From contig JAPOOG010000019.1 in NCBI GenBank assembly GCA_026713545.1, positions 1-35,000 on the forward strand: a DNA stretch of 35,000 nucleotides. The letters are read 5' to 3'. This stretch comes from Bryobacterales bacterium. Its GTDB lineage: Bacteria > Acidobacteriota > Terriglobia > Bryobacterales > UBA6623. Positions 9,699 to 18,534 of the stretch are shown piece by piece. The position numbers and the translations under genes are program-made. Numbering within the stretch: position 1 is the first letter of the stretch; the number at the start of each line of letters is the position of its first letter. The notes beneath the pieces are model-generated. The model made no database searches. It was given only the letters and a program-made list of their open reading frames with translations, and was not told where the DNA came from.

Positions 9699-9704
9699 GG
9701 AGGA
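9697..9704 (+). promoter_or_regulatory. Ribosome-binding site that fixes the start of the second propeller gene
   Basis: GAGGAGGA lies five bases before TTG at 9710 and overlaps the TGA stop (9696-9698) of the preceding gene. It favours 9710 over the earlier in-frame TTG at 9695 and implies translational coupling. Confidence 0.6.
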
Positions 9705-9709
9705 CTACA

Positions 9710-10777
9710 TTGATACGGCTCAACATCCGTTCCCTTGCTTGCCTGCTGGTCCTCACGCTCGGTGGGGCCTGCACTCCGGCCGAAGAGGCATCGCAGGGAG
9801 CGAAGGAAGAAAAGAAACGGCTGCAACCCTGGGTGAAACAAGGACGGATTCTCGCACCGGGGTTCGCCGGTCCTCTCTCGAGCAACCGGCTTTCCGCCCC
9901 GTCGGTCGTGAAGTTGAAGGACGGCCGGCTGCGGCTGTATTTCTGGACTGGCGACAAGGAGGGTTACCACTATCTCTTTGCGGCCGAGGCGTCCCCGGAA
10001 AATCCTCACGATTGGGAACTGTTGAGTGAAGAGCCTCTTCTCCGCCCTTCCCCGACCGGCAACCTCAGTGACAGAGGTCCCAGCTTCCCCTGGGTGCTTC
10101 CGCGGGAAGAGGGCGGCTGGCTGATGTATTACGCGGTATGGGGCTCGTGGGCGCCTCCCGGCGAGTTGTCGAACCGCACCTCTCTGGCGATCAGCCGCGA
10201 CGAGGGAGTGACGTGGGAAACCATCAGGGAGCCGCTGCTGCCCTTGGGAGAACCCGGTTCTTACGACGCCGGTCTGACCGGCTCGGTGTGCGTGCTGCAA
10301 ACGGGCCTGGAGAAGTATGAGATGTGGTACACCGCGGGGGAGCGCTACGAGATCTTCAACGAACGCAACCGCGGCATCGTCCACATCGGCCATGCCGTGT
10401 CGCAAGACGGCATCGAATGGGTGAAGGACCCCGAGCCTGCCTTGCGCGCCCGCCAGGAGCAGGTGGAAGGCTATGAGGCGGTCGTCTCCAAACCCTCCGT
10501 GCTCATCATCGACGGCGTCTACCACATGTGGTTCAGCGTCTTCATGATGGACGGGCACGGTTACCGGCTGCGATACGCCCGGTCGCAGGACGGCGTGCAT
10601 TGGAAACCCTACTTCGACGAAGAGCTGTTTCCGCACAGCCCGGGCGAGTTCGATTCGGAGAATCAATCCTATTCCAACGTGATCGAGATAGGGGACGAGC
10701 TTTGGATGTTCTACGTCGGCAACCGCTTCGGCGCTACCGGCATCGGGCTCGCTACCATGAAAACCGCCGCACTGTAG
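9710..10777 (+). CDS. Lipoprotein with five-bladed beta-propeller fold
   Basis: About 355 residues starting at a TTG with a near-perfect ribosome-binding site. The N-terminus (IRLNIRSLACLLVLTLGGAC) is a lipoprotein signal with lipobox LGGAC, so the mature protein should be membrane-anchored outside the cytoplasm. Blade motifs echo the preceding gene: NPHDWELLSEEPLLRP, DEGVTWETIREPLLPLG, QDGIEWVKDPEPALRA and QDGVHWKPYFDEELFPHS, alternating with MYYAVWG, YEMWYTAG, YHMWFSVF and LWMFYVGN. It is therefore a second GH43/GH32-like propeller. Catalytic residues were not assigned. It is 12 bases after the first propeller gene and 16 before the TPR gene, so co-transcription is very likely. The pair may act together on one exported substrate. 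Confidence 0.7.
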   Translation: MIRLNIRSLACLLVLTLGGACTPAEEASQGAKEEKKRLQPWVKQGRILAPGFAGPLSSNRLSAPSVVKLKDGRLRLYFWTGDKEGYHYLFAAEASPENPHDWELLSEEPLLRPSPTGNLSDRGPSFPWVLPREEGGWLMYYAVWGSWAPPGELSNRTSLAISRDEGVTWETIREPLLPLGEPGSYDAGLTGSVCVLQTGLEKYEMWYTAGERYEIFNERNRGIVHIGHAVSQDGIEWVKDPEPALRARQEQVEGYEAVVSKPSVLIIDGVYHMWFSVFMMDGHGYRLRYARSQDGVHWKPYFDEELFPHSPGEFDSENQSYSNVIEIGDELWMFYVGNRFGATGIGLATMKTAAL

Positions 10778-10793
10778 CCGCGGCCGGCACGGT

Positions 10794-12344
10794 ATGAACA
10801 AACTGATCGGGCTCGCTCTGATGCTCCCGCTGGCGTGCGCTGCCGGCGGCCAGTCGTTGCCCTCGCAACCCCTTCCCGGACAGGCGCAACCACTTGCTGA
10901 CGGCAACGAAGCCGCCGCGTTGGAAGCGTTGCGGGCAGCGCCCGATCAAGTCGAGCCCTACATCCGTCTGGCTGCCGTCAATGACCGGCGAGGCAAGCTG
11001 CATATCTCTCGAAACTACCTGTTGCGGGCGATCGAGCTGGCGCCCGGGCACAGCGGCGTGCATCATCTGCTCAGCGTCAACTATGCGCGTATCGAAGACT
11101 GGGAAAAAGCGTTCGTTCATATGGAAACCGCGCTGAAGAACGAACCGCGCAATGCCGCGATGCGCTACAACGCAGGGAATCTGTTCCATAACACCGGCAA
11201 GTTCCCTGAAGCGTCCCGGCAATATCGGCTGGCGCACCTCCTCGACCCGGCCAACTTCCAGTACCACTATTCGCTGGCGCTGGCGAAGGAGTTGGCCGAC
11301 CAACGGGAAGAAGCGCTTTCCGAGTGGACCAAGGTCATCGAAGCCCATCCCGCCCAGGCCGGACCCTACTCCCGCCGCGCGACTCTGATGATGTCGCTCG
11401 GCCGCCAGGAAGAAGCCCATCGCGATGCGGCGAAAGCCATCTCCTTGGACCCGAAGTCGGCCGACGCCCACTACGTGCTGGGACGAATCCACGAGCAGGA
11501 TCGTGAACTGCCGCAGGCTCTGAAAGCTTACGCCCAGGTCGTTACCATCGATCCCGAGCACGTTCAGACCCGCTACCGCTTGAGCCTGGTCCACCGGCGC
11601 CTGGGTGATGCCGAAGAGGCCAGGAATCAAAGCAATATCTATCGGTCTCTCAAGGCAAGAAACGATGCGCTCGACACCATCGCCCGTGCGGCGAACTCGA
11701 TCGCAACCGGCAACTACCGCTTCGCCGAAACGCAACTGATAGAGGCTGTACGAATTGACCCGGAAAACGTCCAGGCTCTTTACCACCTCGGCATGGTTCA
11801 ACAGGAGCAGCACAAGTTCGCGGACGCGGTGACAACGTTCCGGACGGCTCTTTCACTCGATCCCGAGCTGGCCATGGCGCGCGCAACCCTCGGTCTGGCG
11901 CTGGCGGAACTGGGCCGCCGCGAGGAGGCTCGCCATGAGCTGGGAAAAGCTCTGGAGTCGGGCGGTGACAGCTACGAAGTGGCTCTCTTCGCCGGACGAG
12001 GGTTTCTCCGTCTCGAAGACTTCGCCCAGGCAGAAGCCGCTCTCGTGCGGGCGCTCGATCTGTGGCCTTCTCATCCCAGGGCGCTCGCCGGCGCGTTCGA
12101 GCTCTACGTCATGTGGGACAAAACGCAGCGGGCGCGGGCCTACGCGGACCTGGCCGCGGAGGCGAACCCCAACGATGGGAAGCTGCTCTTCCTGGTGGGC
12201 CTGTTCTGGGCGGGTGAAGGCGAGCTCGAACGGGCGCGCAGCCGACTGCAACGAGCAAGAACGGCCCTGCCCGGGGATAACGACATTTCTGATTTGCTGG
12301 CAAAGGTCGATGAGTTGATCGCTCGACAGGCTCGGGGCCGCTAG
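10794..12344 (+). CDS. Exported tetratricopeptide-repeat protein
   Basis: The 516-residue product has a short hydrophobic export signal (residues 1-20, KLIGLALMLPLACAAGG; the cysteine context is not a canonical lipobox). The rest is almost entirely 34-residue TPR units, for example APGHSGVHHLLSVNYARIED, YNAGNLFHNTGKFPEASRQY, YSRRATLMMSLGRQEEAHRD, ALYHLGMVQQEQHKFADAV and ARATLGLALAELGRREEARH, from about residue 35 to the end. TPR arrays are protein-interaction scaffolds; the partner is unknown, but the propeller genes immediately upstream suggest an exported complex. Its TAG stop (12342-12344) lies inside the CTAG that begins the inverted-repeat element at 12341, so the element abuts the reading frame without truncating it visibly. 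Confidence 0.85.
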   Translation: MNKLIGLALMLPLACAAGGQSLPSQPLPGQAQPLADGNEAAALEALRAAPDQVEPYIRLAAVNDRRGKLHISRNYLLRAIELAPGHSGVHHLLSVNYARIEDWEKAFVHMETALKNEPRNAAMRYNAGNLFHNTGKFPEASRQYRLAHLLDPANFQYHYSLALAKELADQREEALSEWTKVIEAHPAQAGPYSRRATLMMSLGRQEEAHRDAAKAISLDPKSADAHYVLGRIHEQDRELPQALKAYAQVVTIDPEHVQTRYRLSLVHRRLGDAEEARNQSNIYRSLKARNDALDTIARAANSIATGNYRFAETQLIEAVRIDPENVQALYHLGMVQQEQHKFADAVTTFRTALSLDPELAMARATLGLALAELGRREEARHELGKALESGGDSYEVALFAGRGFLRLEDFAQAEAALVRALDLWPSHPRALAGAFELYVMWDKTQRARAYADLAAEANPNDGKLLFLVGLFWAGEGELERARSRLQRARTALPGDNDISDLLAKVDELIARQARGR

Positions 12345-12524
12345 CCTGCATTTCTCACCACGAGGTGAGGTGAAGGCCGTGAGAGGGCCGTCAGGACGAG
12401 GCGCGAGCCGCTTGGCGCGCACAGGTGTACTTGAAAGTACATCGAGCACGGCAAGCAAGCGCAACGAAGTCATGGCGGTCTTATCGCGTGCTTCGGCCGT
12501 CATGTGGTGAGAAATGCAGGCTAG
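12341..12524. repeat. Family-1 inverted-repeat element, copy A (complete, 184 bp)
   Basis: The element is bounded by a perfect 21-bp inverted repeat: 12341-12361 and 12504-12524, outer end CTAG followed by CCTGCATTTCTCACCAC. Inside are two more hairpins, about 12395-12412 (GCGCGAGCC-GCTT-GGCGCGC) and about 12425-12440 (TGTACTT/AAGTACA). No protein is encoded. It fills the gap between the TPR gene and oppB, and its first CTAG supplies the TPR stop codon. The size and structure resemble a MITE or REP/REPIN-type element; CTAG at both ends could be a 4-bp target-site duplication. Confidence 0.85.
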
Positions 12525-12571
12525 CTTCCAGCTCCCGGCTGTCTCCTGAGGCGGATCGGAACGTCGCAACC

Positions 12572-13495
12572 ATGCAGCGGTATTTCTTCAAACGCTTCAT
12601 CCGGGCGGTCATCGTCGTGTGGCTGGTCGCCACGACGTTCTTCTTCGCTTTGCGGATGATCAGCGATCCGGTCGAGCTGCTGTTTTCGCAATCCGGGATG
12701 GCCACCCCTCAGGAAAAGCAAGCCATGCGGGAGTTTCTGAAACTCGACAGTCCCATCCACATCCAGTACGCGGACTTCCTGTTTTCGGCGCTGCAAGGCG
12801 ACATGGGGCACTCGTTCCGGTTCCGCCAACCGGCCTTGCCGATGTTGCTGGGGCGCTTACCCGCGACGCTCGAGCTCACCTTCGCCGCTCTGGCGATTGC
12901 CGCCGTCATCGGCTCCATTCTGGGAATCGTTGCGGCATTGAAACCTCATACGCTGGTCGATCACTTCACGATCTTCCTGTCGCTCCTGGGACAGTCGGTG
13001 CCCGTCTTTTGGCTGGGAATCGTTCTCATGCTGATTTTCGCCGTGCAACTCGGCTGGTTGCCGGCCACCGGACGCGGAGACCTGAGCCATCTCATCCTGC
13101 CCGCTTTCTGCTTGTCCACCTACCCCACGGCGAGCGTCGCTCGTTTGCTGCGGTCGAGCATGATGGACGTCATGTCGCAAGATTACATCCGGACGGCCCG
13201 CGCCAAGGGACTGCCGGAAACCGTCGTCGTCATCCGCCATGGGCTGAGAAACGCGGCGATTCCCGCGATCACGATGCTCGGTCTGCTGCTCTCTCGTTTG
13301 CTGGGAGGAGCCGTCGTCGTCGAGACGATTTTCGATTGGCCGGGGATCGGCTCGTTGGCTTACAAGGCAATCTCGCTGCGAGACTTCACGATGGTCCAGG
13401 CCGCGTCCGTTGTTTTCGGCGTGGCCGTGGTCGTGACCAACTTCGTCGTTGACATGATCTATGCCTGGATCGACCCTCGTATCAGATATGCGTGA
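12572..13495 (+). CDS. OppB/DppB-type ABC transporter permease
   Basis: 307 residues from ATG 12572. It has the typical architecture: an N-terminal helix (FIRAVIVVWLVATTFFFALRM), a periplasmic loop containing the DSPIHIQYADFL motif, and five further membrane segments. The cytoplasmic EAA loop near the C-terminus reads QDYIRTARAKGLPETVVVIRHGLRNA, which docks onto the ATPase subunits. The family imports oligopeptides, dipeptides, nickel or related small molecules. An upstream in-frame start at 12425 lies inside the repeat element and would add 49 residues absent from the family, so it was not used. oppC follows about 60 bases later. The partner ATPases (oppD, oppF) are 13 kb downstream, beyond the island. 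Confidence 0.9.
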   Translation: MQRYFFKRFIRAVIVVWLVATTFFFALRMISDPVELLFSQSGMATPQEKQAMREFLKLDSPIHIQYADFLFSALQGDMGHSFRFRQPALPMLLGRLPATLELTFAALAIAAVIGSILGIVAALKPHTLVDHFTIFLSLLGQSVPVFWLGIVLMLIFAVQLGWLPATGRGDLSHLILPAFCLSTYPTASVARLLRSSMMDVMSQDYIRTARAKGLPETVVVIRHGLRNAAIPAITMLGLLLSRLLGGAVVVETIFDWPGIGSLAYKAISLRDFTMVQAASVVFGVAVVVTNFVVDMIYAWIDPRIRYA

Positions 13496-13557
13496 CCCCA
13501 ATAAAGAGGAGGCAGCTTGAGCCGCAAGGCCATCGGCAAATCGACAGGGAGGCACGA

Positions 13558-14466
13558 GTGAGCCACGGCGGCGAGCCCTCCCCGGCCATGCGGCGGGAGC
13601 CTTCCGGGCTGAGCAACCGTCTGCCGAGGCTGCTCAGAAGCCCCGGGGCGCTGTTCGGAGTCCCCGTCGTCCTGTTGGTGCTGACGGCGGCGCTGTTTGC
13701 CCAGTACGTCTCTCCCCATGACCCATTCCAGCAGGACCTGAACCTGCGCCTCCAGCCCCCTTTCTGGGAGGAAGGAGGAGAGTTGTCCCGCCCCCTGGGA
13801 ACCGATCAGTTCGGCAGGTGCCTGTTCAGCAGGATCATCCTCGGCGGCCGTGCTTCGATCATCGTCGGCGTGTCGGCGGTATTGCTCTCGGCCTTGATCG
13901 GCATACCGGTCGGATTGATCGCAGGCTATTCGCGAGGCCGCGTGGACGAGGTCATCATGGCCATCGCCGACGTGCAGTATTCGTTCCCGTTCCTGTTCCT
14001 GGCGCTGGTGCTGAGCTATCTGCTGGGTCCGAGCCTCCAAAACACCGTGCTCGCGCTCGGCTTTGCGGGCTGGGTCACGTATGCCCGGGTCACGCGAGGA
14101 GAAGTACTGTCGATCCGGGAACGCGATTACATTCTGGCCGCCCGGGCCATCGGATGCAGCGCGACGCGCACCGTGGTGCGGCACGTGCTTCCGCAGGTCG
14201 TCACGCCTCTCATCGTCGTCGGAACCTTGCAGACAGCCTGGATGATCGTCGTCGAAGCCTCTCTCAGCTACCTGGGAATGGGGGTGCAGCCGCCAACTCC
14301 GAGTTGGGGCAACATTCTTGCCGAAGGCCGCTTGCACATGCTGAACTCCTGGTGGTACGCCACATTCCCCGGAATCGCGATCACGATCACGGTGCTGGGC
14401 CTGAACATGATGGGGGACTGGTTGCGGGATGTGCTGGATCCCCGATCACGGCTACGGAGCCTATAG
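13558..14466 (+). CDS. OppC/DppC-type ABC transporter permease
   Basis: About 302 residues from GTG 13558, which has AGGGAGG at a good distance. Family features: an N-terminal membrane helix (GALFGVPVVLLVLTAALFA), the segment PLGTDQFGRCLFSRIILGGR, and the cytoplasmic EAA loop RDYILAARAIGCSATRTVVRHVLPQ. The end region includes ASLSYLGMGVQPPTPSWG and terminates WLRDVLDPR, all typical of OppC/DppC. It pairs with OppB to form the membrane channel. A 14-codon frame (TTG 13517 to TGA 13561), preceded by its own AGGAGG, ends in a GTGA overlap with this start and could couple translation. The next gap (14467-14804) is mostly a family-1 repeat. Confidence 0.9.
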   Translation: MSHGGEPSPAMRREPSGLSNRLPRLLRSPGALFGVPVVLLVLTAALFAQYVSPHDPFQQDLNLRLQPPFWEEGGELSRPLGTDQFGRCLFSRIILGGRASIIVGVSAVLLSALIGIPVGLIAGYSRGRVDEVIMAIADVQYSFPFLFLALVLSYLLGPSLQNTVLALGFAGWVTYARVTRGEVLSIRERDYILAARAIGCSATRTVVRHVLPQVVTPLIVVGTLQTAWMIVVEASLSYLGMGVQPPTPSWGNILAEGRLHMLNSWWYATFPGIAITITVLGLNMMGDWLRDVLDPRSRLRSL

Positions 14467-14498
14467 AAGTCAGTCAGAATCATTTTCCCATGCGATAC

Positions 14499-14779
14499 AC
14501 CTGTATTTCTCACCACGTGGCGAGGCGAAGTACATGAGAGGGCCGTCAGGACGAGGCGCGCGCCGCTTGCCGCGCGCAGGCGTATGCGGCCATACCGCCT
14601 CCTTCACCCCTCGGTTCACGAAACACGAATCACGGCCATTACGGTTCGCCGGCCGTCAGACATTTCTTTCTGGAGCGAACCAGGCCCCGCCAATGGTTTT
14701 CACGAATCACGAGACACGAAACACGAATCACGGCCTTGTTATCGTATGCCGAGGCTGTCAGGTGGTGAGAAACGCAGGT
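14499..14779. repeat. Family-1 inverted-repeat element, copy B (about 281 bp, with heptamer insert)
   Basis: The ends are ACCTGTATTTCTCACCAC (14499-14516) and the inverse of ACCTGCGTTTCTCACCAC (14762-14779), two mismatches in 18. The left ~65 bp matches the same module in copies A, C, D and F, including the GCGCGCGCC-GCTT hairpin. The middle differs: it carries a roughly 70-bp module with CGTCAGACATTTCTTTCTGG, shared with 34352-34421 and 34617-34687, and two heptamer arrays. It fills the oppC to hydrolase gap. No target-site duplication is visible here. Confidence 0.8.
14701..14733. repeat. Heptamer array inside copy B
   Basis: Four units with a 7-base period, CACGAAT, CACGAGA, CACGAAA and CACGAAT, then CACGG. 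A shorter array of the same kind (CACGAAA, CACGAAT, CACGG) lies at 14617-14635. No coding function. Confidence 0.8.
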
Positions 14780-14804
14780 GAACTGTAACCAAGGGAGTTT
14801 CTTG

Positions 14805-16748
14805 ATGCCAAACGAAGCGACACAAAACACGCCGGCGGATTCATTCGAGAGCTGCCGGGACAAGCTTTCGGAACCTCGATATGGAGTCCTGATCGCGAAA
14901 GACGTCATGGTGCCGATGCGAGACGGCGTTCGCCTGGCGGCGGACATCTATTTCCCGGCCATCGACGGGAAAGCCGTGGCAGGACGATGGCCGAGCGTCA
15001 TGCAGCGCACCCCTTACAACAAGTCGGACATCCACTACGGCGGCCACGCGGAATACTTCTGCAAACGCGGATACGTCGGAATCATCATGGATTGCCGGGG
15101 CCGATTCAACTCCGAGGGCGACTACTACCACTTCATCAACGAGGCCGAAGACGGCTATGACACCTGCGAATGGGTCGGGCGGCAAACCTGGTCGGATGGC
15201 AAGATCGGCACGTTCGGCGTCTCGTACGGCTCCCAGGTGCAAAGCGCCATGGCCACCCAGAACCCCAAGAATCTGGCGGCGATGATCCCTACCGAGGGAC
15301 CATCCAACATCTACGAGTACGGCCTGCGCCACGATGGAGCTTTCCAACTCAAGTTCCTCACCGCGGGGTTCTGGTTCGGCCTGATGAGCCAGGAAGCACG
15401 GGACAACCCCGCCATCAGGAAGGCGCTCGAAGGAGCGCGGATGGGGGATTGGCTCTGGCGTCTGCCCCTCAAGCGGGGCCAATCGCCGCTGGCTCTCATC
15501 CCGAACTATGAGAGCTTCGTCATCGATTTCATGACGCGCGGCGACCACGAACCCTTTTGGGATCAGCCGGGTTTCAACATCGAAGCGCATTATGACGAGC
15601 ATTCGGATGTGCCCGTTTACCTGGTGTGCGGCTGGTACGACTCTTGGCCGCGCGCCATGTTCATCCACTTCATGGAGCTCTCCCGGCGAAAGAAGGGTCC
15701 CATCAAGATCCTCATGGGACCGTGGATTCACGGCGACGACACGGTCGAGCTGACGTATTCCGGCGATGTGGATTTCGGCCCCGAGGCGAGCCTGAAAGGC
15801 AACCTGGCCGAACATCGCAACGCCTGGCGGCTGCGCTGGTTCGACCGTTGGCTCAAGGGTATCGACAACGGCGTGGACGAGGAGCCGCCGGTGAAGATGT
15901 TCGTGATGGGAGGCGGCAGCGGACGCAGGAACGCGGAAGGGCGGCTCGACCATGGGGGCCGCTGGCGTGATGAATACGAATGGCCCCTGGCCCGCACGCG
16001 ATACACGAACTACTATTTGCACGGAGACGGAACGTTGAGCCCGCAAAGGCCCGGCAGCGGCGGTTCGCCAAGCGGGTATCTCTATGATCCGAACCAGCCG
16101 GTTCCGACGATCAGCGGCAGCCTCTCGGGTCTGGCCGAGATCGTGCCGATGGAGCCCGGCGTTCATGGCGATCCGCCGCCCATGACGCGATTGCGGAACC
16201 TCGCCGTGCAGGGCGCGATGCATCAGGCTGAGCATCCCGGCGGCTTCGCGTGCAAACCCCCTTATCTGCCCCTGTCGGCGCGTCAGGACGTGTTGTCTTT
16301 CCAGACGGCGACCCTCGAGCAGGACGTCGAAGTCACCGGCCCGATCACCGTCAAGCTATGGGCTTCTTCCTCGGCGATGGACACCGACTTTACCGCCAAG
16401 CTCCTCGATATCTACCCGACCGGCAACGACTATCCCGACGGCTATCACATGAACATCACGGAAGGCATCGTCCGCGCCCGTTACCGCGACCGTTCCGGCA
16501 AAGCGAAACTGCTCGACCCGGGAGCGGTCTACCCCTTCGAGATCATCCTAGAACCCACGAGCAACCTCTTCCAGGCCGGCCATCGTATCCGTGTGGATAT
16601 CTCCAGCTCGAATTTTCCGCGCTTTGACATCAACCCGAATACGGGAGAGCCGGTCGGGCAACACACGCATACCCTCGTGGCTCACAACAAGATCTTCCAC
16701 GACCCCTGGCACGAGTCGCATATCGTCTTGCCCGTGATTCCGGAATGA
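14805..16748 (+). CDS. CocE/NonD-family hydrolase (X-Pro dipeptidyl-peptidase S15-like)
   Basis: 647 residues from ATG 14805, which has AAGGGAG seven bases upstream; an earlier in-frame GTG at 14778 sits in the repeat and was rejected. The N-terminal alpha/beta-hydrolase domain begins with the family signature DVMVPMRDGVRLAADIYFP. It carries nucleophile Ser140 (GVSYGS), Asp279 (GWYDSW) and His309 (GPWIHGDD), a complete catalytic triad. The C-terminal ~250 residues form the jelly-roll domain of X-prolyl peptidases and cocaine esterase (for example LEQDVEVTGPITVKLWAS, RIRVDISSSNFPRFDINPNTG). No signal peptide is seen, so it is probably cytoplasmic. Family members cleave amides or esters of acyl or proline-like groups. 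It lies between the importer permeases and the MmgE/PrpD gene, consistent with hydrolysing an imported compound. Confidence 0.88.
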   Translation: MPNEATQNTPADSFESCRDKLSEPRYGVLIAKDVMVPMRDGVRLAADIYFPAIDGKAVAGRWPSVMQRTPYNKSDIHYGGHAEYFCKRGYVGIIMDCRGRFNSEGDYYHFINEAEDGYDTCEWVGRQTWSDGKIGTFGVSYGSQVQSAMATQNPKNLAAMIPTEGPSNIYEYGLRHDGAFQLKFLTAGFWFGLMSQEARDNPAIRKALEGARMGDWLWRLPLKRGQSPLALIPNYESFVIDFMTRGDHEPFWDQPGFNIEAHYDEHSDVPVYLVCGWYDSWPRAMFIHFMELSRRKKGPIKILMGPWIHGDDTVELTYSGDVDFGPEASLKGNLAEHRNAWRLRWFDRWLKGIDNGVDEEPPVKMFVMGGGSGRRNAEGRLDHGGRWRDEYEWPLARTRYTNYYLHGDGTLSPQRPGSGGSPSGYLYDPNQPVPTISGSLSGLAEIVPMEPGVHGDPPPMTRLRNLAVQGAMHQAEHPGGFACKPPYLPLSARQDVLSFQTATLEQDVEVTGPITVKLWASSSAMDTDFTAKLLDIYPTGNDYPDGYHMNITEGIVRARYRDRSGKAKLLDPGAVYPFEIILEPTSNLFQAGHRIRVDISSSNFPRFDINPNTGEPVGQHTHTLVAHNKIFHDPWHESHIVLPVIPE

Positions 16749-16785
16749 CCGTGAACAACCTCATGAGGCCCAGGAGTGCCTGTAT

Positions 16786-18183
16786 ATGAACCACACTGCC
16801 AAAATGGCCGACTATCTTTCACAACTGACCCGCGATCAGTTGCCGCATGATGTCGCCAACACGATCAAGCATTGTCTGCTGGATGCGCTGGGCGTCATTC
16901 TCGGGGGCGCGGCCTACCTCCGGGAAAACGACGACTTGCTCTTTGCGGACTACGTCCGGAGACTCGGCGACCGCGAGGAATCCACCGTTCTGGGATTCGG
17001 CTTGAAGTCCTCGTCTCGTTCGGCGGCCTTCGCGAACGGATCGCTGGCCGAAGTTCTCGACCAGTCCGACTGCATGTACGCCACCGCCAAGACGCACCCC
17101 GGCTCCAGCATCGTGCCGGGCGCCGTGTCGTTCGCCGAAGCGCAGGGATCAAGCGGCAGAGACCTGCTGACGGCGATCGCCGTGGGCTACGAAGCGACCG
17201 GACGGGCGGGGATGGCCGTGCAGCCCACGCATTGGCACATGGGTTTTCAAGCTACGGGAACGGTGAACACGATCGGCGTCGCCGCCGCCGTGGGGCATCT
17301 GTTGGGATTCGGCAACGACAAGATGGCGAACGCCCTGGGCATCGCCGGCCATATTCTGCCGATCTCGAACGGCGACGGCATCTTCAAGGGCTATACCGTG
17401 AAGCCGGTCCATGGCGGGCAGTCGGCAATGAGCGGCATCCAGGCGGCGCTGATGGCTGATTTGGGCATGACCGCCGGACCTCTTGAAGGCGAGCCGCCGC
17501 GGCATCACGCGTTCATTCGGATCACGAGCTTCGAGCCGAACCCCGAAGCCTTGACGGACGGATTGGGGGAAACCTGGTACGCCCGGGACATGGCTTTCAA
17601 ACCCTATCCGACCGGCCTGCTGGACCAGGGCCCCGCCGAAGTGGCCATCAATCTGGCCACTCGGCATGACATCAGAGCCGAAGACGTCGAGGACGTGCTT
17701 GTCTCCACCTACTCGAACGCCGTCAAGTTCACCGGCGGGCACTACACGGATGTCAACAGCACGATCTACGATTGCCAGCTTTCACTTCCCTACTCCGTCG
17801 CCGCCGGCATTCTCGATCGGCAACTGACCTGGGAGCAGTACTCGGCCAGGCGCCTGCGGGACCCCGCCTTGCACGACTTGGTCTCCCGCGTGAAGGTCGT
17901 CGCGGGAGAAGGCATGGACAAGAACTATCCGCGCGACTGGCCGGTCGAGGTGGAAATCCGACTGCGGTCCGGCAAGACCGTCAAGCGCCGCATCGAAAAG
18001 GCATGGGGGTCACCGGCGCGGCCGATGACCCAAGCGGAACTCGTGACGAAGTTCGAGCAACTCGCCGGCCGCCTCGTCGATGGCGGCAAGGTCCGCGAGG
18101 CCGCACAAAGGCTTCTCGCGATCGAGCAGCAGCGGCATTGCGCCGAGGTATTGGCCCTGCTCGATTGCGAAAGCCCGTATTAG
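16786..18183 (+). CDS. MmgE/PrpD-family protein
   Basis: 465 residues, the usual length for the family, which includes 2-methylcitrate dehydratase, cis-aconitate decarboxylase and iminodisuccinate epimerase. Characteristic segments are visible: HCLLDALGVILGGA near residue 28, FANGSLAEVLDQSD, KTHPGSSIVPGAVSFAEAQG, GYEATGRAGMAVQPTHWHMG, QATGTVNTIGVAAAVGHLLG, FKGYTVKPVHGGQSAMSGI and FKPYPTGLLDQGPAEVA. It should be cytoplasmic. AGGAG at about 16771 precedes the ATG. It follows the S15-like hydrolase by 37 bases and is the last gene of the block before the accessory island. The family catalyses dehydration or epimerisation of small carboxylic acids; which reaction occurs here is not determinable from sequence. 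Confidence 0.88.
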   Translation: MNHTAKMADYLSQLTRDQLPHDVANTIKHCLLDALGVILGGAAYLRENDDLLFADYVRRLGDREESTVLGFGLKSSSRSAAFANGSLAEVLDQSDCMYATAKTHPGSSIVPGAVSFAEAQGSSGRDLLTAIAVGYEATGRAGMAVQPTHWHMGFQATGTVNTIGVAAAVGHLLGFGNDKMANALGIAGHILPISNGDGIFKGYTVKPVHGGQSAMSGIQAALMADLGMTAGPLEGEPPRHHAFIRITSFEPNPEALTDGLGETWYARDMAFKPYPTGLLDQGPAEVAINLATRHDIRAEDVEDVLVSTYSNAVKFTGGHYTDVNSTIYDCQLSLPYSVAAGILDRQLTWEQYSARRLRDPALHDLVSRVKVVAGEGMDKNYPRDWPVEVEIRLRSGKTVKRRIEKAWGSPARPMTQAELVTKFEQLAGRLVDGGKVREAAQRLLAIEQQRHCAEVLALLDCESPY

Positions 18184-18288
18184 ATGTGAACTTTCAACAG
18201 GTTGTCGTCTCGGCCTTGACCGAGGAAACTGAGGGAAGTTCTCTATTTAACTTGACAAGCCGCTCACCGGCTTGCGGCCGATGCCTCT

Positions 18289-18534
18289 TTAGACGATGAA
18301 CCCCACGATGAGCAACACTACCCCGACAGCGAAGGCAGCGAAATTAACTTTAGCCAACCAATCGGGCACCGCAGCGGCTTCTTCAGGAGTCAAGTCATAG
18401 AATTCGCCGGTATAGTCGGACCGCCTTTTCGCTTCTTCGACTGCGTAGTTGTGCATGACTCCCCATGACCAGAACCCGACCACACCAGCACATATCGCGC
18501 TGATCAACCAAAACCCTCCCTGGTCCCACAACAA
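18289..18534 (-). CDS. Small two-helix membrane protein, hypothetical
   Basis: At least 81 residues with two hydrophobic segments (about FWLISAICAGVVGFWSWGVM and FAAFAVGVVLLIVGFIV) joined by a charged loop (YAVEEAKRRSDYTGEFYDLTPEEAAAV). The TTG at 18534 is a weak start. The same frame stays open upstream with a further hydrophobic stretch (WLGPVINVIAVFLLW) but no ATG, so the N-terminus is uncertain and the protein may be longer or truncated. No family recognised. It lies at the left border of the accessory island, opposite to its neighbours. Confidence 0.45.
   Translation of the reverse strand: MLWDQGGFWLISAICAGVVGFWSWGVMHNYAVEEAKRRSDYTGEFYDLTPEEAAAVPDWLAKVNFAAFAVGVVLLIVGFIV

Noticed and set aside
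12425-12571. Upstream in-frame start extending OppB by 49 residues
   Set aside because: It lies in repeat copy A and adds residues not found in OppB proteins; ATG 12572 fits the family start.
14778-14804. GTG start for the S15-like hydrolase
   Set aside because: It sits in the end of repeat copy B; ATG 14805 has a good ribosome-binding site.
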